A stretch of 64,000 nucleotides of DNA, taken from NCBI GenBank assembly GCA_004556925.1, contig SFFI01000005.1, positions 42,705 through 106,704 of the forward strand. The letters run 5' to 3'. The stretch comes from Clostridiales bacterium. Lineage in GTDB: Bacteria; Bacillota; Clostridia; Saccharofermentanales; DTU023. A program made the translations under genes and the position numbers. Shown here piece after piece: positions 24,772 to 33,542 of this stretch. The notes under the pieces are model-generated. The model was not told the DNA's origin. It ran no database searches and worked only from the letters and a program-made list of their open reading frames with translations. The number at the start of each line of letters is the position of its first letter. Position 1 is the first letter of the stretch.

Positions 24772-25836
24772 CTAAAAAGCCTCCACAATCCGGCCACCGC
24801 CTACCAGCAGATTCCCCTGGTACATGACCATGGACTGGCCGGGCGCGACCATTTTGTGGTCCTCCACAAAGGTCACTTGGACCCGGCTCTGGTCTAGGGC
24901 TTTTACCTTGCCGGGAGCTGGCTTTTCATGGTAGCGGCTGGTGACTTCAACTTCCATCTCCCCCTCTATAGCGGCCACAGAGACTAAATTCACCCGGTCG
25001 GCAATAAGGCCTCGGCAAATGAGGTCGGCCTTTTCCGCCAAGATGACCTGATTTTTTTCCTTGTCTAGGCGGTAGACATACCAGGGCTCCTTATGGGCTA
25101 AACCCAGGCCCCGCCTTTGGCCAACTGTGTAGGAGACGAGGCCCTTGTGCTGCCCTAACACATCTCCCTGTAAATTGACAAAATCTCCGGGCGGGTAGGC
25201 TTCTCCCCGGTAATCTTCCAAGAAGCGGACGTAATCGCCATCTGGAATAAAGCAGATATCCTGGCTTTCGGCCTTGTTTTGGTTGGGTAAGTGTGCCTTG
25301 TGGGCCAAGGCGCGGACCTCTGTTTTAGTCAAACTCCCTAGGGGAAAGAGGGTGCGAGAGAGTTGGTCTTGGCTCAGGCTGTAGAGGACATAGGACTGGT
25401 CCTTGTGCAGGTCTGCTGCCCGGTAGAGGAGCCAGCGCCCGCTTTCGGGGTCTTGCTTTACCTGGACGTAATGTCCAGTCGCCACTTTGTCGCAGCCCAG
25501 CTGGTCGGCCAGCTGGTAGAGGAGATCAAACTTCATCAGGCGGTTACATTCTACGCAGGGGTTGGGCGTCAGCCCCTCCTCATAGGCAGCGGCAAAGGGC
25601 TCGATCACCCGCTGGCGGAATTCTGCCTGGTAATCACAAAGGGCAAAGGGGATGTTTAAGTCAGCGGCTAACTGCCGGGCCATATCCAGGTCCTCCTGGT
25701 TGGCGCAGGTCTGGTGGGAGCCCGGCGGCAAAACACTCATGGTCGCTGCCGCCAAGTCGTAGCCCTGTTCTTGCAAAAGCAGGGCCGCTACCGCAGAATC
25801 TACCCCACCACTCAGGGCAATTAATACTTTACTCAT
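24772..25836 (-). CDS. mnmA: tRNA-specific 2-thiouridylase
   Basis: This enzyme forms 2-thiouridine at the wobble base of Lys, Glu and Gln tRNAs using ATP and a persulfide donor. The PP-loop ALSGGVDSAVAALLL is at the N-terminus, the nucleophile Cys lies in NPCVECNRLMKF, and DICFIPDGDYVRF and the C-terminal beta-barrel with GQSMVMY are present. The ATG at 25836 gives the standard start MSKVLIALSGG and a 354-residue product; the frame reaches 25896 but there overlaps lpdA. No clear ribosome site is seen, and only 19 bp separate it from the lpdA stop, so it probably shares that transcript. Confidence 0.95.
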   Translation of the reverse strand: MSKVLIALSGGVDSAVAALLLQEQGYDLAAATMSVLPPGSHQTCANQEDLDMARQLAADLNIPFALCDYQAEFRQRVIEPFAAAYEEGLTPNPCVECNRLMKFDLLYQLADQLGCDKVATGHYVQVKQDPESGRWLLYRAADLHKDQSYVLYSLSQDQLSRTLFPLGSLTKTEVRALAHKAHLPNQNKAESQDICFIPDGDYVRFLEDYRGEAYPPGDFVNLQGDVLGQHKGLVSYTVGQRRGLGLAHKEPWYVYRLDKEKNQVILAEKADLICRGLIADRVNLVSVAAIEGEMEVEVTSRYHEKPAPGKVKALDQSRVQVTFVEDHKMVAPGQSMVMYQGNLLVGGGRIVEAF

Positions 25837-25855
25837 AATAATTTGTAGAGTGTAT

Positions 25856-27265
25856 CTAACGCTTTTTCCGGGGAACCGTATGGATGGATTGGTCACGTAT
25901 AGCGTCCAAGGCCTCGGTGATGCCTTCGCAATAGGTGGGGTGGGGTCGCATGCCTTTTAGCAAATCGCTCAGGGTTAGATGGTTGGCAATGGCCATGGCG
26001 AACTCAGAAATGAGATCAGTGGCTCGGCCGCAGATCATGCTGACGCCCAGGATTTCTTCTGTATCTTCCGCCACGACAAATTTGATGAAACCCATATCGA
26101 CCTGCTCGATCACAGACTTGGAGTTGCCTGCCATCAGGTATTTTGCCGATTTAATGGCGATTCCTTCTTCTTTAGCCTTTTCTTCGGTCAGACCAATTGA
26201 GGAGATTTCTGGACTGGTGTAGACGCAGGAGGGGACTAGATCTAAACGGGTGTGGGGCTTTTCACCTGCTAAGAGGGCGGCCACCGCCTCACCTTCTGCA
26301 GAGGCTTCGTGGGCCAGCTGATAGCCGCCAATTAAGTCGCCAATGGCGTATACGCCCGGAATGGAGGTCTCAAACTTGTCGTTTACCTTAATGAAGCGGC
26401 CATTCATGTCCAGGTCCAGATTGTCCGCTAGGAGCTTGTCCATCTGGGGATGACGACCAACGGCGACTAGAACGGCCTCTACTTCAATCTGCTCTTCCTT
26501 GCCTTTGCTTTCCAAGCTGACCTTGAGGCCTTGTTCGCTTTCCTCAATGTTGGAGGCTGAGGTGCCGGTATAGACCTTGATCCCCTTCTTCTTGAAGGCA
26601 CGGTTGAGGTTAGAGCCTAACTCTTTGTCCAAGAGGGGGAGGAGACGGGGCATGAGTTCAATGACCGTGACTTCGGTGCCAATAGAAGCGTAAAAATCTG
26701 CGAACTCGGCGCCAATGACCCCGCCGCCAATGATAGCCAGGGACTTATACTGCGGTGTATCACCCTCTAAAATATCGTCTGAGGTGATGACACCAGGCAG
26801 GTGGAACATGGGAGCACCGGGTAAGTTGGGCGCAGATCCTGCTGCCAAAATGATGGATTCAGCGCTCAGTTCCCGCACTTCTCCTTCTGCAGACCTTAAG
26901 GCAACCCTGCCGGTACCCAGAACCTGGCCGTGGCCTGCCAGCAGGTCGACCCCATTTGCCTTTAAGAGTCCCTCCACGCCGGCGCGGTTTTTCTCTACGA
27001 CTTCCCGTTTGCGTGCATGCAGGCGGTCCCAGTCCAGGCTAGCGGGCTTTGCCATAATGCCCAGGTCAGCGAAGTGCTCATTGGCCTCGGCCAAGAGGTT
27101 AGACGTATGGAGGAGGGCCTTGGTGGGGACACAGCCTCGGTTGAGGCAGGTGCCGCCTACCTTATCTTCTTCAATAACAGCCACCTTGAGTCCGTATTGA
27201 GCTGCGCGAATAGCTGCGACATAGCCGCCGGGGCCAGCTCCGATAATAATGACTTGATAATCCAT
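25856..27265 (-). CDS. lpdA: Dihydrolipoyl dehydrogenase
   Basis: This 469-residue FAD/NAD disulfide oxidoreductase reoxidises the lipoyl groups of 2-oxoacid or glycine-cleavage complexes. The FAD fold starts at residue 4 (VIIIGAGPGGYVAAIRAAQ). The redox pair is in GGTCLNRGCVPTKALL, the NAD fold in AIIGGGVIGAEFADFYASIG, and the C-terminal His in MRPHPTYCEGITEAL. The start follows AAAGGTTGTTGAG. No partner complex genes are in view, so its physiological partner cannot be assigned. Confidence 0.95.
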   Translation of the reverse strand: MDYQVIIIGAGPGGYVAAIRAAQYGLKVAVIEEDKVGGTCLNRGCVPTKALLHTSNLLAEANEHFADLGIMAKPASLDWDRLHARKREVVEKNRAGVEGLLKANGVDLLAGHGQVLGTGRVALRSAEGEVRELSAESIILAAGSAPNLPGAPMFHLPGVITSDDILEGDTPQYKSLAIIGGGVIGAEFADFYASIGTEVTVIELMPRLLPLLDKELGSNLNRAFKKKGIKVYTGTSASNIEESEQGLKVSLESKGKEEQIEVEAVLVAVGRHPQMDKLLADNLDLDMNGRFIKVNDKFETSIPGVYAIGDLIGGYQLAHEASAEGEAVAALLAGEKPHTRLDLVPSCVYTSPEISSIGLTEEKAKEEGIAIKSAKYLMAGNSKSVIEQVDMGFIKFVVAEDTEEILGVSMICGRATDLISEFAMAIANHLTLSDLLKGMRPHPTYCEGITEALDAIRDQSIHTVPRKKR

Positions 27266-27320
27266 CTACTCAACAACCTTTCTGCAAAATCTAAATCTTA
27301 ATAAGGTGAATTTATAAGTG

Positions 27321-28070
27321 TTACTTAAGCTTACCATATTTACGCTTTTTTTCTCTGGTCCGCGCGGCCTGAGTCCGCCGTTTGAGCACATCCTCCTTGG
27401 CAATGGACCAACCGAAAAAGCCCAGCCAGTCGCCCAGGCTAAAATACTCTCCATGTACGTAGGAGATGAGGCCAGCATCCTCCAGCCGCAAGGCGCCTTG
27501 GTCATCTATTAAAGAGGCCCGCGCCCTGATGGAGATGATTTCCCCAAGGAAGAGATCATGTGAGCCCAGTGCGTGGACGTCCCTCAGCTTACAGCCTAAA
27601 GATAGGGGTGCCTCCACAATGGCGGGCGCCTGGTCCAAGCCTTGCATAGGCTCTGTATGCAGGCCCAAATCTTGGAATTTATCTGTATCACGGTAGGATT
27701 TAACGCCGCAATAGTCTAAGGCCTTAGCCAGGGCCAGGTCTGGGACGTTGACCACGAATTCCCCGGTTTCCTTAATCGTCTGGTAGCTGTAACGGGTCCT
27801 TTGCAGGCTAATGGAGACCATGGGCGGCTTGGAATTGATAATCCCATTCCAGGCTATGGTCAAGGCATTGGGCCGGTCCCCTGCTTTTTGACTTGAAACC
27901 AGGGTAACGGGCAGGGGAGAGAGGTAGTTGCCCAGGTCTAAGTCCTGCCTGGTCAGGTTGGGGTCTAGTTCGGTTTTGGAGGCTCCTCCAGCCTGGGGGG
28001 CAACTTCAGCTTGAGAGCTGACTTGGGCCTTGGAGGCTCCTTTGCTTTTCTGAGCTTTTCTGTCCTGCAT
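27321..28070 (-). CDS. Flavin reductase family protein
   Basis: This 249-residue FMN-binding split-barrel protein has the core LPVTLVSSQ ... ALTIAWNGIINSKPPMVSISL ... FVVNVPD typical of flavin reductase-like enzymes (about residues 50-205). The first 40 residues are Ala/Lys/Ser/Gln-rich and low-complexity, a probable unstructured extension, and the tail is very basic (RRTQAARTREKKRKYGKLK). The start follows AAGGGAG. It lies 55 bp upstream of lpdA on the same strand. The electron acceptor is unknown. Confidence 0.88.
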   Translation of the reverse strand: MQDRKAQKSKGASKAQVSSQAEVAPQAGGASKTELDPNLTRQDLDLGNYLSPLPVTLVSSQKAGDRPNALTIAWNGIINSKPPMVSISLQRTRYSYQTIKETGEFVVNVPDLALAKALDYCGVKSYRDTDKFQDLGLHTEPMQGLDQAPAIVEAPLSLGCKLRDVHALGSHDLFLGEIISIRARASLIDDQGALRLEDAGLISYVHGEYFSLGDWLGFFGWSIAKEDVLKRRTQAARTREKKRKYGKLK

Positions 28071-28081
28071 TGGTATACTCC

Positions 28082-28133
28082 CTTTACTGCTGCTGGATCC
28101 TAGCCGACTTTACTGCTGCTGGAACCTAGCCGA
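28082..28133. repeat. 26-bp tandem duplication
   Basis: Units 28082-28107 and 28108-28133 begin CTTTACTGCTGCTGG and differ at a single base. They lie just upstream of the flavin reductase start, in the divergent region shared with the lipoprotein gene at 28265. Confidence 0.85.
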
Positions 28134-28167
28134 CCAGCTAGAATATAGTAAATTTGTTGCTTTCCTA

Positions 28168-28173
28168 TATAAT
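28168..28173 (+). promoter_or_regulatory. Candidate -10 element
   Basis: TATAAT occurs at 28168-28173, 92 bp upstream of the beta-lactamase-like lipoprotein start, in an AT-rich stretch. No good -35 hexamer is found at 16-18 bp, so this is tentative. Confidence 0.35.
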
Positions 28174-28264
28174 AGATGGAGGGCTGAGCAAAAGTCGAGG
28201 GCTACAAGCTCCCGCCCTTAGGCCTTTAGGGCCAAATGTTAGACCAGCCCCCACAGGAAGTCTT

Positions 28265-29458
28265 ATGCATTCTCAATTATTAAATAAATACCCTCTCCAG
28301 AGGGCCTTGCGCGTTTTTTGCGTCCTCCTCTTCTGCCTTTGCCTATTAATCCCGCTTGCGGCCTGCGGCTATAAAACCACAATAAGGCCGATTGAGTATA
28401 GCCGCCCCAGCGCGTCAGCGGAGGACAAAGACCAGGAAGAGGCGACACAGGAAACGACTAAACTTGAGGAACCCGAAAAAACCAGTAAGAAAACCACAGA
28501 AACCACCTATGACATGAGTGGCGAGTTTGATTGCGGCAACCTACAGAATCTGGCGGGTGGGGGATTTAAGAATTTTGCTGGCCCAGAAAATGGTCCTGAC
28601 GTGGCGGGCCTATCTAGCGCGGTCAAGCAATTCCTCCAGGAACGCGGACTCAGTGGCTCGGGGATCTCTATTGCCTACCAAGATCTGACGACCAACGCTG
28701 TCTATACCTTAAATGCGGACGCCCGTTATCAATCTGCCTCGGTTATCAAGGTGGCAGCAGCCATGGTTGTGGGTCAGCTTACCGACCAGGGTTACTTTCC
28801 TGCCGATATGCAAATCGTTTACCTGCCCTCAGAGTGGTTCTCCGCAGATAACATGGACCCCAGCCAGGAGGGCAAGCTGGTCAAGATGCAGAGTTTGGTA
28901 GATTCTGCCCTGCTCTATTCGGACAACGCAGCAACCTCCGCCATCTTCGCCTACTTTGACCGTCATGGCCGCATGCTCCATAACTTTATGGATGTGCGCA
29001 CGGGCACCCACTATGCCGCCGATATCACCATGTCCGCCCGTGAGGGCTTGGGGCTCATCACCCAGCTCTATTACGACAGTGAATTTCCTTCCTACCAAAA
29101 TATTCTGACCACCATGTCCTCTTCTAGCTGGAATGAGTTTCTGACCAAAAACATCCCCGTGGCAGTCTCTTCGAAATACGGCAATTTAGTTGGGCTCAAT
29201 CACGAAATTGGTTTAGTCTGGTCAGACCGGCCCTTCGCCTACGCAGTATTCACGCAGGACATTGCCGCCTACGATGTCCTGCCTGCCTTGGGTAGTCTAC
29301 TCTACCAATACAACACAGGTAGCCTAGCTCCCGCCCAGCCCTCCGCACCTGCTCCCGGCCAAGCAGGTCAGCCACAAGTAGCTCCCGGCCAAGCAGGTCA
29401 GGTGCCTGGAGTCCCTGACCAAAACGGCGAAACTTCGCCCCCACCCTTGGCTCCCTAG
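28265..29458 (+). CDS. Lipoprotein with class A beta-lactamase-like serine hydrolase domain
   Basis: This is a 397-residue exported lipoprotein. The signal ends in the lipobox LAAC with Cys34, so the ATG at 28265 after AGGAAG is the right start. A Thr/Glu/Lys-rich linker follows. The catalytic domain (about 115-365) has Ser159-Val-Ile-Lys162 as the SxxK motif, Ser219-Asp-Asn as the SDN motif, and SSKYG in the place of KTG. Family members include beta-lactamases and other serine hydrolases of the cell wall; antibiotic resistance cannot be concluded. The C-terminus is Pro/Gly/Gln-rich and ends in ETSPPPLAP, a motif repeated in the CAP protein at 47539. Confidence 0.88.
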   Translation: MHSQLLNKYPLQRALRVFCVLLFCLCLLIPLAACGYKTTIRPIEYSRPSASAEDKDQEEATQETTKLEEPEKTSKKTTETTYDMSGEFDCGNLQNLAGGGFKNFAGPENGPDVAGLSSAVKQFLQERGLSGSGISIAYQDLTTNAVYTLNADARYQSASVIKVAAAMVVGQLTDQGYFPADMQIVYLPSEWFSADNMDPSQEGKLVKMQSLVDSALLYSDNAATSAIFAYFDRHGRMLHNFMDVRTGTHYAADITMSAREGLGLITQLYYDSEFPSYQNILTTMSSSSWNEFLTKNIPVAVSSKYGNLVGLNHEIGLVWSDRPFAYAVFTQDIAAYDVLPALGSLLYQYNTGSLAPAQPSAPAPGQAGQPQVAPGQAGQVPGVPDQNGETSPPPLAP

Positions 29459-29509
29459 CCCCCCCACAAGCCTCCCTAGATCCTTAGTCACTTGTCTTAG
29501 TTACCTGTC

Positions 29510-29968
29510 TTGTGATATTTCACTAAATCACGATTCACAAGAATGCTTCTTGCTTGAAAGGGATTGGATTCTTGTGAAATGCGGAATAAGCAAATTTCAC
29601 AGTGCTTTGCTGACCTTGAAAAGTAGATAATTTATTGTGAAATGTTGGATGAGGACATTTCACACTAGTTTGTTCTGCTTGCATTCTTGTGAAATCTCGA
29701 ATCCTCTCATTACACAGGGATTCTGCCAGGTCAAAATAGCCTAAATTTCTTGTGAAAATAAAGATTAGCTATTTCCACCATAATATCGTCCATTTTCTTA
29801 ACTTTGAGAAGCTTGTGAGATACCATCATTTCAGATTTCCCCATAAAACTACCTCTACCTGAAATCACAAAGGCCTGTGAAATTATAGTTAATCGAATCT
29901 CACAATAAAAATGGCCCCTGCCCAGCCCCAGCTAAGCTTGTGTTTTTATACTCAATGTAATTTCACAA
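29510..29968. promoter_or_regulatory. Array of eight helically phased dyads (TTGTGAAAT-N13-ATTTCACAA)
   Basis: Eight 31-bp dyads start at 29510, 29572, 29635, 29687, 29750, 29813, 29875 and 29938. In each, a left half-site near TTGTGAAAT is 13 bp from a right half-site near ATTTCACAA; half-sites match the consensus at 6 to 9 of 9 positions and the inner 13 bp are not conserved. Spacings are 62, 63, 52, 63, 63, 62 and 63 bp, close to six or five helical turns. A ninth weak dyad may lie at 30012-30042 (74 bp on). The whole gene-free block 29459-30124 is otherwise AT-rich. A protein-binding array is inferred; the binder is unknown. Confidence 0.85.
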
Positions 29969-30124
29969 TAAATTTACCCCAGGGTGTTTCTCTATGCCCG
30001 AGAACTGAGTTTGGTGAAACAGCCGTTACTCCAATCTCGCCAGAGCTCTGTTAGAGTTGGAAAGTCCAATAAGTTAAAAAGCCAAATAGCTTGAAAAACC
30101 AAACAAACTGAAGGAGGGTATAAC

Positions 30125-30685
30125 ATGGCCAAGAAAAAGATTTTAGCAATTGTGGGTTCCTTACGGGAGGGATCTTGGAATAGGCAGTTGGCAGAGGCGG
30201 CTGGCCAATACTTAGGTGACAAAGTCGATTTCGAAATCCTCGACTATGCAGATATTCCTTTTATGAATGAAGACCTGGAGGCTGATCCCCCGGCCTCTAT
30301 CCAAAGAGTACGTGACAAAGTACAGGCCGCGGATGGGCTCTGGTTCTTCACACCAGAGTATAACCACTCTTACCCCGGTGTCCTCAAAAACCTCATTGAC
30401 TGGCTTTCACGGCCCTTGAACGACGGTAGCCGGGCGGTCATTATTGGCAAGCCTGCTGCCATCTCTGGCGCAAGTATGGGCGGGGGAGGGACAGTTGTTG
30501 CTCAAGACCTCTTGGCCATGCTCCTGTCTATGCTCAATTTAAAAATTATGAACCAGCCCCGCCTGACCATTGCTCGTGTGCAAGAACAAGCGGAAGATGG
30601 CAAGCTGAAACTAACAGACAGCCAAGCTTATCTGGAAAAGCAGGCGGATGCCTATCTTAAGTTTTTAGACCAAATCGCCTATTAA
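30125..30685 (+). CDS. NAD(P)H-dependent FMN reductase
   Basis: This 186-residue flavodoxin-fold reductase has IVGSLREGSWNRQLAE as the FMN phosphate loop, FFTPEYNHSYPGVLKNLIDW as the conserved family signature (usually PEYN-S-PGVLKN-IDW) and a GGGGTVVAQDLL segment. It reduces FMN, quinones or azo compounds. The start follows AAGGAGGGTATAAC. It is the first gene downstream of the phased dyad array and is a candidate for control by it, though that is only positional. Confidence 0.92.
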   Translation: MAKKKILAIVGSLREGSWNRQLAEAAGQYLGDKVDFEILDYADIPFMNEDLEADPPASIQRVRDKVQAADGLWFFTPEYNHSYPGVLKNLIDWLSRPLNDGSRAVIIGKPAAISGASMGGGGTVVAQDLLAMLLSMLNLKIMNQPRLTIARVQEQAEDGKLKLTDSQAYLEKQADAYLKFLDQIAY

Positions 30686-30720
30686 AGGAAGCACAACTTT
30701 AACCTAGTTTTTGCTTATTT

Positions 30721-30752
30721 ATCCTCCGGCTAACCGGGGGATTACTTTTTTC
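30721..30752 (+). terminator. Intrinsic terminator of the FMN reductase gene
   Basis: ATCCTCCGG (30721-30729) pairs with CCGGGGGAT (30734-30742) around CTAA with one G-T pair, followed by TACTTTTTTC. Confidence 0.8.
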
Positions 30753-30869
30753 TTATCCTGGGATCTTAGACTTAGAAGCGTGGATGTGGCGGCAATTATG
30801 CCCCTGCAGCCTATACTTCACCGGCCTTTTTAAAGGATTGGCCGGAGTGCCAAGATAAGGAGAATAATC

Positions 30870-31958
30870 ATGAGAAAAAACCTGATCCAACTACTGGCTG
30901 TACTTTTAGTGGCCCTCACTTTCCTATCGGGTGGCGCTGTCCTTGCTAAGGATGCGGATGCCGACCAGAAGGCGGATACACAATTGCGTTTCCATGAAGA
31001 TGGTAGCTTCAAGATTATGCAAATGTCTGACTTCCAAGATTTTGTGAATGCAGAAAAGACTGAAGCAAATCCTCGCAGCCTAGAACTTATGGAAAAAGCT
31101 ATTGCCCAAGAAAAGCCTGACTTGGTGGTGATGACGGGTGACCAGATTGGCGGAAATATGGATGCTGCCCAACTCCAAGACTACATCGCGCAAATGGTTG
31201 CTCCCTTAGAAGCTGCCCAAGTCCCTTGGTTAGTCACTTATGGCAACCACGATGAAGACGCTACCGATGCACTCGCAGAAGGCTGGAATAAGATTCGCCA
31301 GCTGGACTACTACATGAGCTTTGACCACAACATCAACCAAGCAAGCATGAGCGGAGCCGAAGCGACCGATGACAACGGTAACACCATTGCGGTGGGTGAC
31401 ATGTATGTTTTGATCTACGACCAAAATGGTGAAAAACCTCTCTACAATATCTGGGCTTTAGACTCCAACCGCTATGCAGACCAGGGAGGCTATGACTTTA
31501 TCCGCCACGATCAGGTGGCCTGGTACTATGAAACTTCCAAAAAATTGGAAGATGAGTATGGTCTCCTCAATTCCCTCATGTTTTTCCACATCCCCCTGCC
31601 AGAGTGGGCTGAGATGTCACACGATGCTCTTCGCTACGAGGTAGCTGGTCATAAGTTTGAAAATGAATGCCCTTCCGATACCAACAGCGGACTGTTTGCG
31701 GCCGTTTCCGAGCGCCAGGACGTGCGCGGCATCTTTGTTGGACACGACCATGTTAACGATTATGTAGGGAACTATCGGGGTATCTTCCTGGGCTATGATG
31801 CCAATGTAGGTTTCCAAACTTATGGTTTGGGCGGCGATGAGAATAACGCGATGCGTGGCGTAAGAGTGTTTGAGCTGCAAGCGGATGATCTGACCACCTT
31901 CACTACCCGCATGGTCTATGCTTCTGACCTGGGCATTGATGTAGGCCCTGAGAAATAA
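30870..31958 (+). CDS. Exported calcineurin-like metallophosphoesterase
   Basis: A 362-residue secreted phosphoesterase with a cleavable signal peptide (about 1-26, ending AVLA). The dinuclear metal motifs occur in order: MSDFQD (about 50), VMTGDQIGG (about 90), TYGNHDED (about 125), FFHIPLPEW (about 239) and GHDHVND (about 290). The set is complete, so it should be active; the family acts on phosphomonoesters or cyclic nucleotides outside the cell. The start follows AAGGAG. A small hairpin (CCGGCC 30821-30826 with GGCCGG 30840-30845) lies in its leader. Confidence 0.9.
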   Translation: MRKNLIQLLAVLLVALTFLSGGAVLAKDADADQKADTQLRFHEDGSFKIMQMSDFQDFVNAEKTEANPRSLELMEKAIAQEKPDLVVMTGDQIGGNMDAAQLQDYIAQMVAPLEAAQVPWLVTYGNHDEDATDALAEGWNKIRQLDYYMSFDHNINQASMSGAEATDDNGNTIAVGDMYVLIYDQNGEKPLYNIWALDSNRYADQGGYDFIRHDQVAWYYETSKKLEDEYGLLNSLMFFHIPLPEWAEMSHDALRYEVAGHKFENECPSDTNSGLFAAVSERQDVRGIFVGHDHVNDYVGNYRGIFLGYDANVGFQTYGLGGDENNAMRGVRVFELQADDLTTFTTRMVYASDLGIDVGPEK

Positions 31959-32015
31959 GCCATATAAGAAGCGGGTTTCCCCTGAAATTTTGAACTCCGC
32001 CAGTCAAGTTTAGTC

Positions 32016-32062
32016 AAAGGGTGTCTCCTGCGCACATAATGCGCTGGAGACATCCTTTTTTT
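32016..32062. terminator. Bidirectional terminator between convergent genes
   Basis: A 15-bp stem (32019-32033 with 32041-32055, one wobble and one mismatch) has A residues before and seven T residues after it. It serves the phosphoesterase gene on the plus strand and the MATE gene on the minus strand. The GGGTGTCTC arm recurs in the terminator at 48941. Confidence 0.8.
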
Positions 32063-33494
32063 ACTCAGAGTAGTCTGAAAGCTCAATCCCGTGATAGAGA
32101 GGCCTGAGCTTTTCGGGCAGCCAATGTTGGGTCCGATAGTAGACTATTATGCACGTGAAGGTGATGACCCAAGAGACGGGATAAGACCAATGGACTAGGT
32201 TGATGGAGGCACCGAAGTCTGCCAGGGCTGGAAGGGTTTGGAAAAATTGTGCGATGGGATAGTTCCAGAGGGTCCGCACGCCCACCATGCAGAAGATCGA
32301 GACCAGCATGGGGTAGAGGGATTGGCCTGCTCCCCTGATGACGCCAGACAAGACCTGGGCGCTGGTGAAGATCCAGTGGAAAGGGGCGTAAATCAAGATT
32401 TTGCCGTAGCCATATTCAATGACGCTGGGATCTTGGGAAAAAAGTCCCATGAGGGGGCGGCCAAAGATCAGGAGGATGATGCTCATGGCTACAGAAAAGC
32501 CCACGCCCAAAAAGGTCGTCGTTCTTGCGCCTTGCTTGAGTCGGTCAATCTTTTGAGCCCCAATATTTTGCCCCGTAAAGGTTGTGGAGGCCATCATGAA
32601 GGAGTTGAGGCCCACCATCATAAAGCCGTCATAGCGGTTGGCGGCGGAAATACCCGCAATGGCTTCATGGCCAAAGCTATTGATCCGCGATTGAATCAAG
32701 ACGTTGGAAAAGGAGATAAGGGAGGCTTGAATCCCGGCTGGTAGCCCGATGCTCACGATTTCCTTTAACTCATCCTTATACATGCGAATATGATGAAAGT
32801 CCAGTCGGTGCATGCCGTCTGTCTTTACAAGCTTCAGGGTAAGGAGCAGGGAGGTCAGGCATTGGGCGATAAGGGTAGCCCAGGCAGCGCCTGCCGCCCG
32901 CATATTGAGGGGGCCCACAAAGATCAGGTCTAAGACGATGTTGGTAATCGTGGAGACGATCAGGTAAAAGAGGGGGCTACGGGAATCGCCAATTGCCCGC
33001 AGAATACCTGTCCCCATGTTATAGATGAGGAGGGGGATGGAGCCGAGAAAGTAAATCCGCGTATAGGTCAAGGCTTCCGCAAAAATTTCCGGCGGGGTCC
33101 CCATACGGTCCAGGACCAGAGGGGCAATAAACCAGGCGAAAATGGTCAGAAAGAGGCCAGATAAGATGGCAAGGGCGTAAGTGGTATGGACAGCCCGGCT
33201 GGTTCGTGCCCTATCTTTGGCGCCGAAAGCCTGGGCCACGATAACAGAAGCCCCAGTAGAAAGTCCCATGAAAAGGCCCAGCATCATAAAAGTCAAAGAT
33301 GCTGTTGCCCCGATGGCTGCCATTGATAAAGAATCGGAAAGGTTGCCGACAATCAAGAGGTCTACGGTATTGTAAGCCTGCTGCAGCAAGGCAGTTAGGA
33401 TAAGAGGAACGACGAAATAAATAATTTGCTTCCAGATAACGCCCTGCGTTAAGTCTAAATTTTGATGCTCATGATTTTTCATAAACTCCATCAT
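32061..33494 (-). CDS. MATE-family exporter (second copy)
   Basis: This 477-residue membrane antiporter has twelve predicted helices. It shows the family patterns VPLILTALLQQAYNTVDLLIVG and VAQAFGAKD in the first half and GQNIGAQK in the second. It is related to but clearly different from the MATE gene at 13602, so it is not a recent duplicate. The start is uncertain: ATG at 33494 lacks a ribosome site, while the ATG at 33482 (MKNHEHQN) has GGAG only 3 bases upstream. The substrate is unknown. Confidence 0.9.
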   Translation of the reverse strand: MMEFMKNHEHQNLDLTQGVIWKQIIYFVVPLILTALLQQAYNTVDLLIVGNLSDSLSMAAIGATASLTFMMLGLFMGLSTGASVIVAQAFGAKDRARTSRAVHTTYALAILSGLFLTIFAWFIAPLVLDRMGTPPEIFAEALTYTRIYFLGSIPLLIYNMGTGILRAIGDSRSPLFYLIVSTITNIVLDLIFVGPLNMRAAGAAWATLIAQCLTSLLLTLKLVKTDGMHRLDFHHIRMYKDELKEIVSIGLPAGIQASLISFSNVLIQSRINSFGHEAIAGISAANRYDGFMMVGLNSFMMASTTFTGQNIGAQKIDRLKQGARTTTFLGVGFSVAMSIILLIFGRPLMGLFSQDPSVIEYGYGKILIYAPFHWIFTSAQVLSGVIRGAGQSLYPMLVSIFCMVGVRTLWNYPIAQFFQTLPALADFGASINLVHWSYPVSWVITFTCIIVYYRTQHWLPEKLRPLYHGIELSDYSE

Positions 33495-33517
33495 AGCACA
33501 GGGGTCAAAAAATCATG

Positions 33518-33526
33518 TGCTATAAT
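33518..33526 (+). promoter_or_regulatory. Extended -10 promoter upstream of the AlkD-like gene
   Basis: TGCTATAAT matches the extended -10 consensus. No strong -35 is needed or seen. It would give a leader of about 145 nt before the gene at 33679, containing the short repeats at 33543-33597. Confidence 0.45.
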
Positions 33527-33542
33527 GAAGTATATAAATTAC

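Noticed and set aside
29510..29968. CRISPR-like array: 31-bp units with about 32-bp links
   Set aside because: Only the 9-bp arms are conserved; the unit centre varies as much as the links, one link is 21 bp, and no cas gene is in the window.
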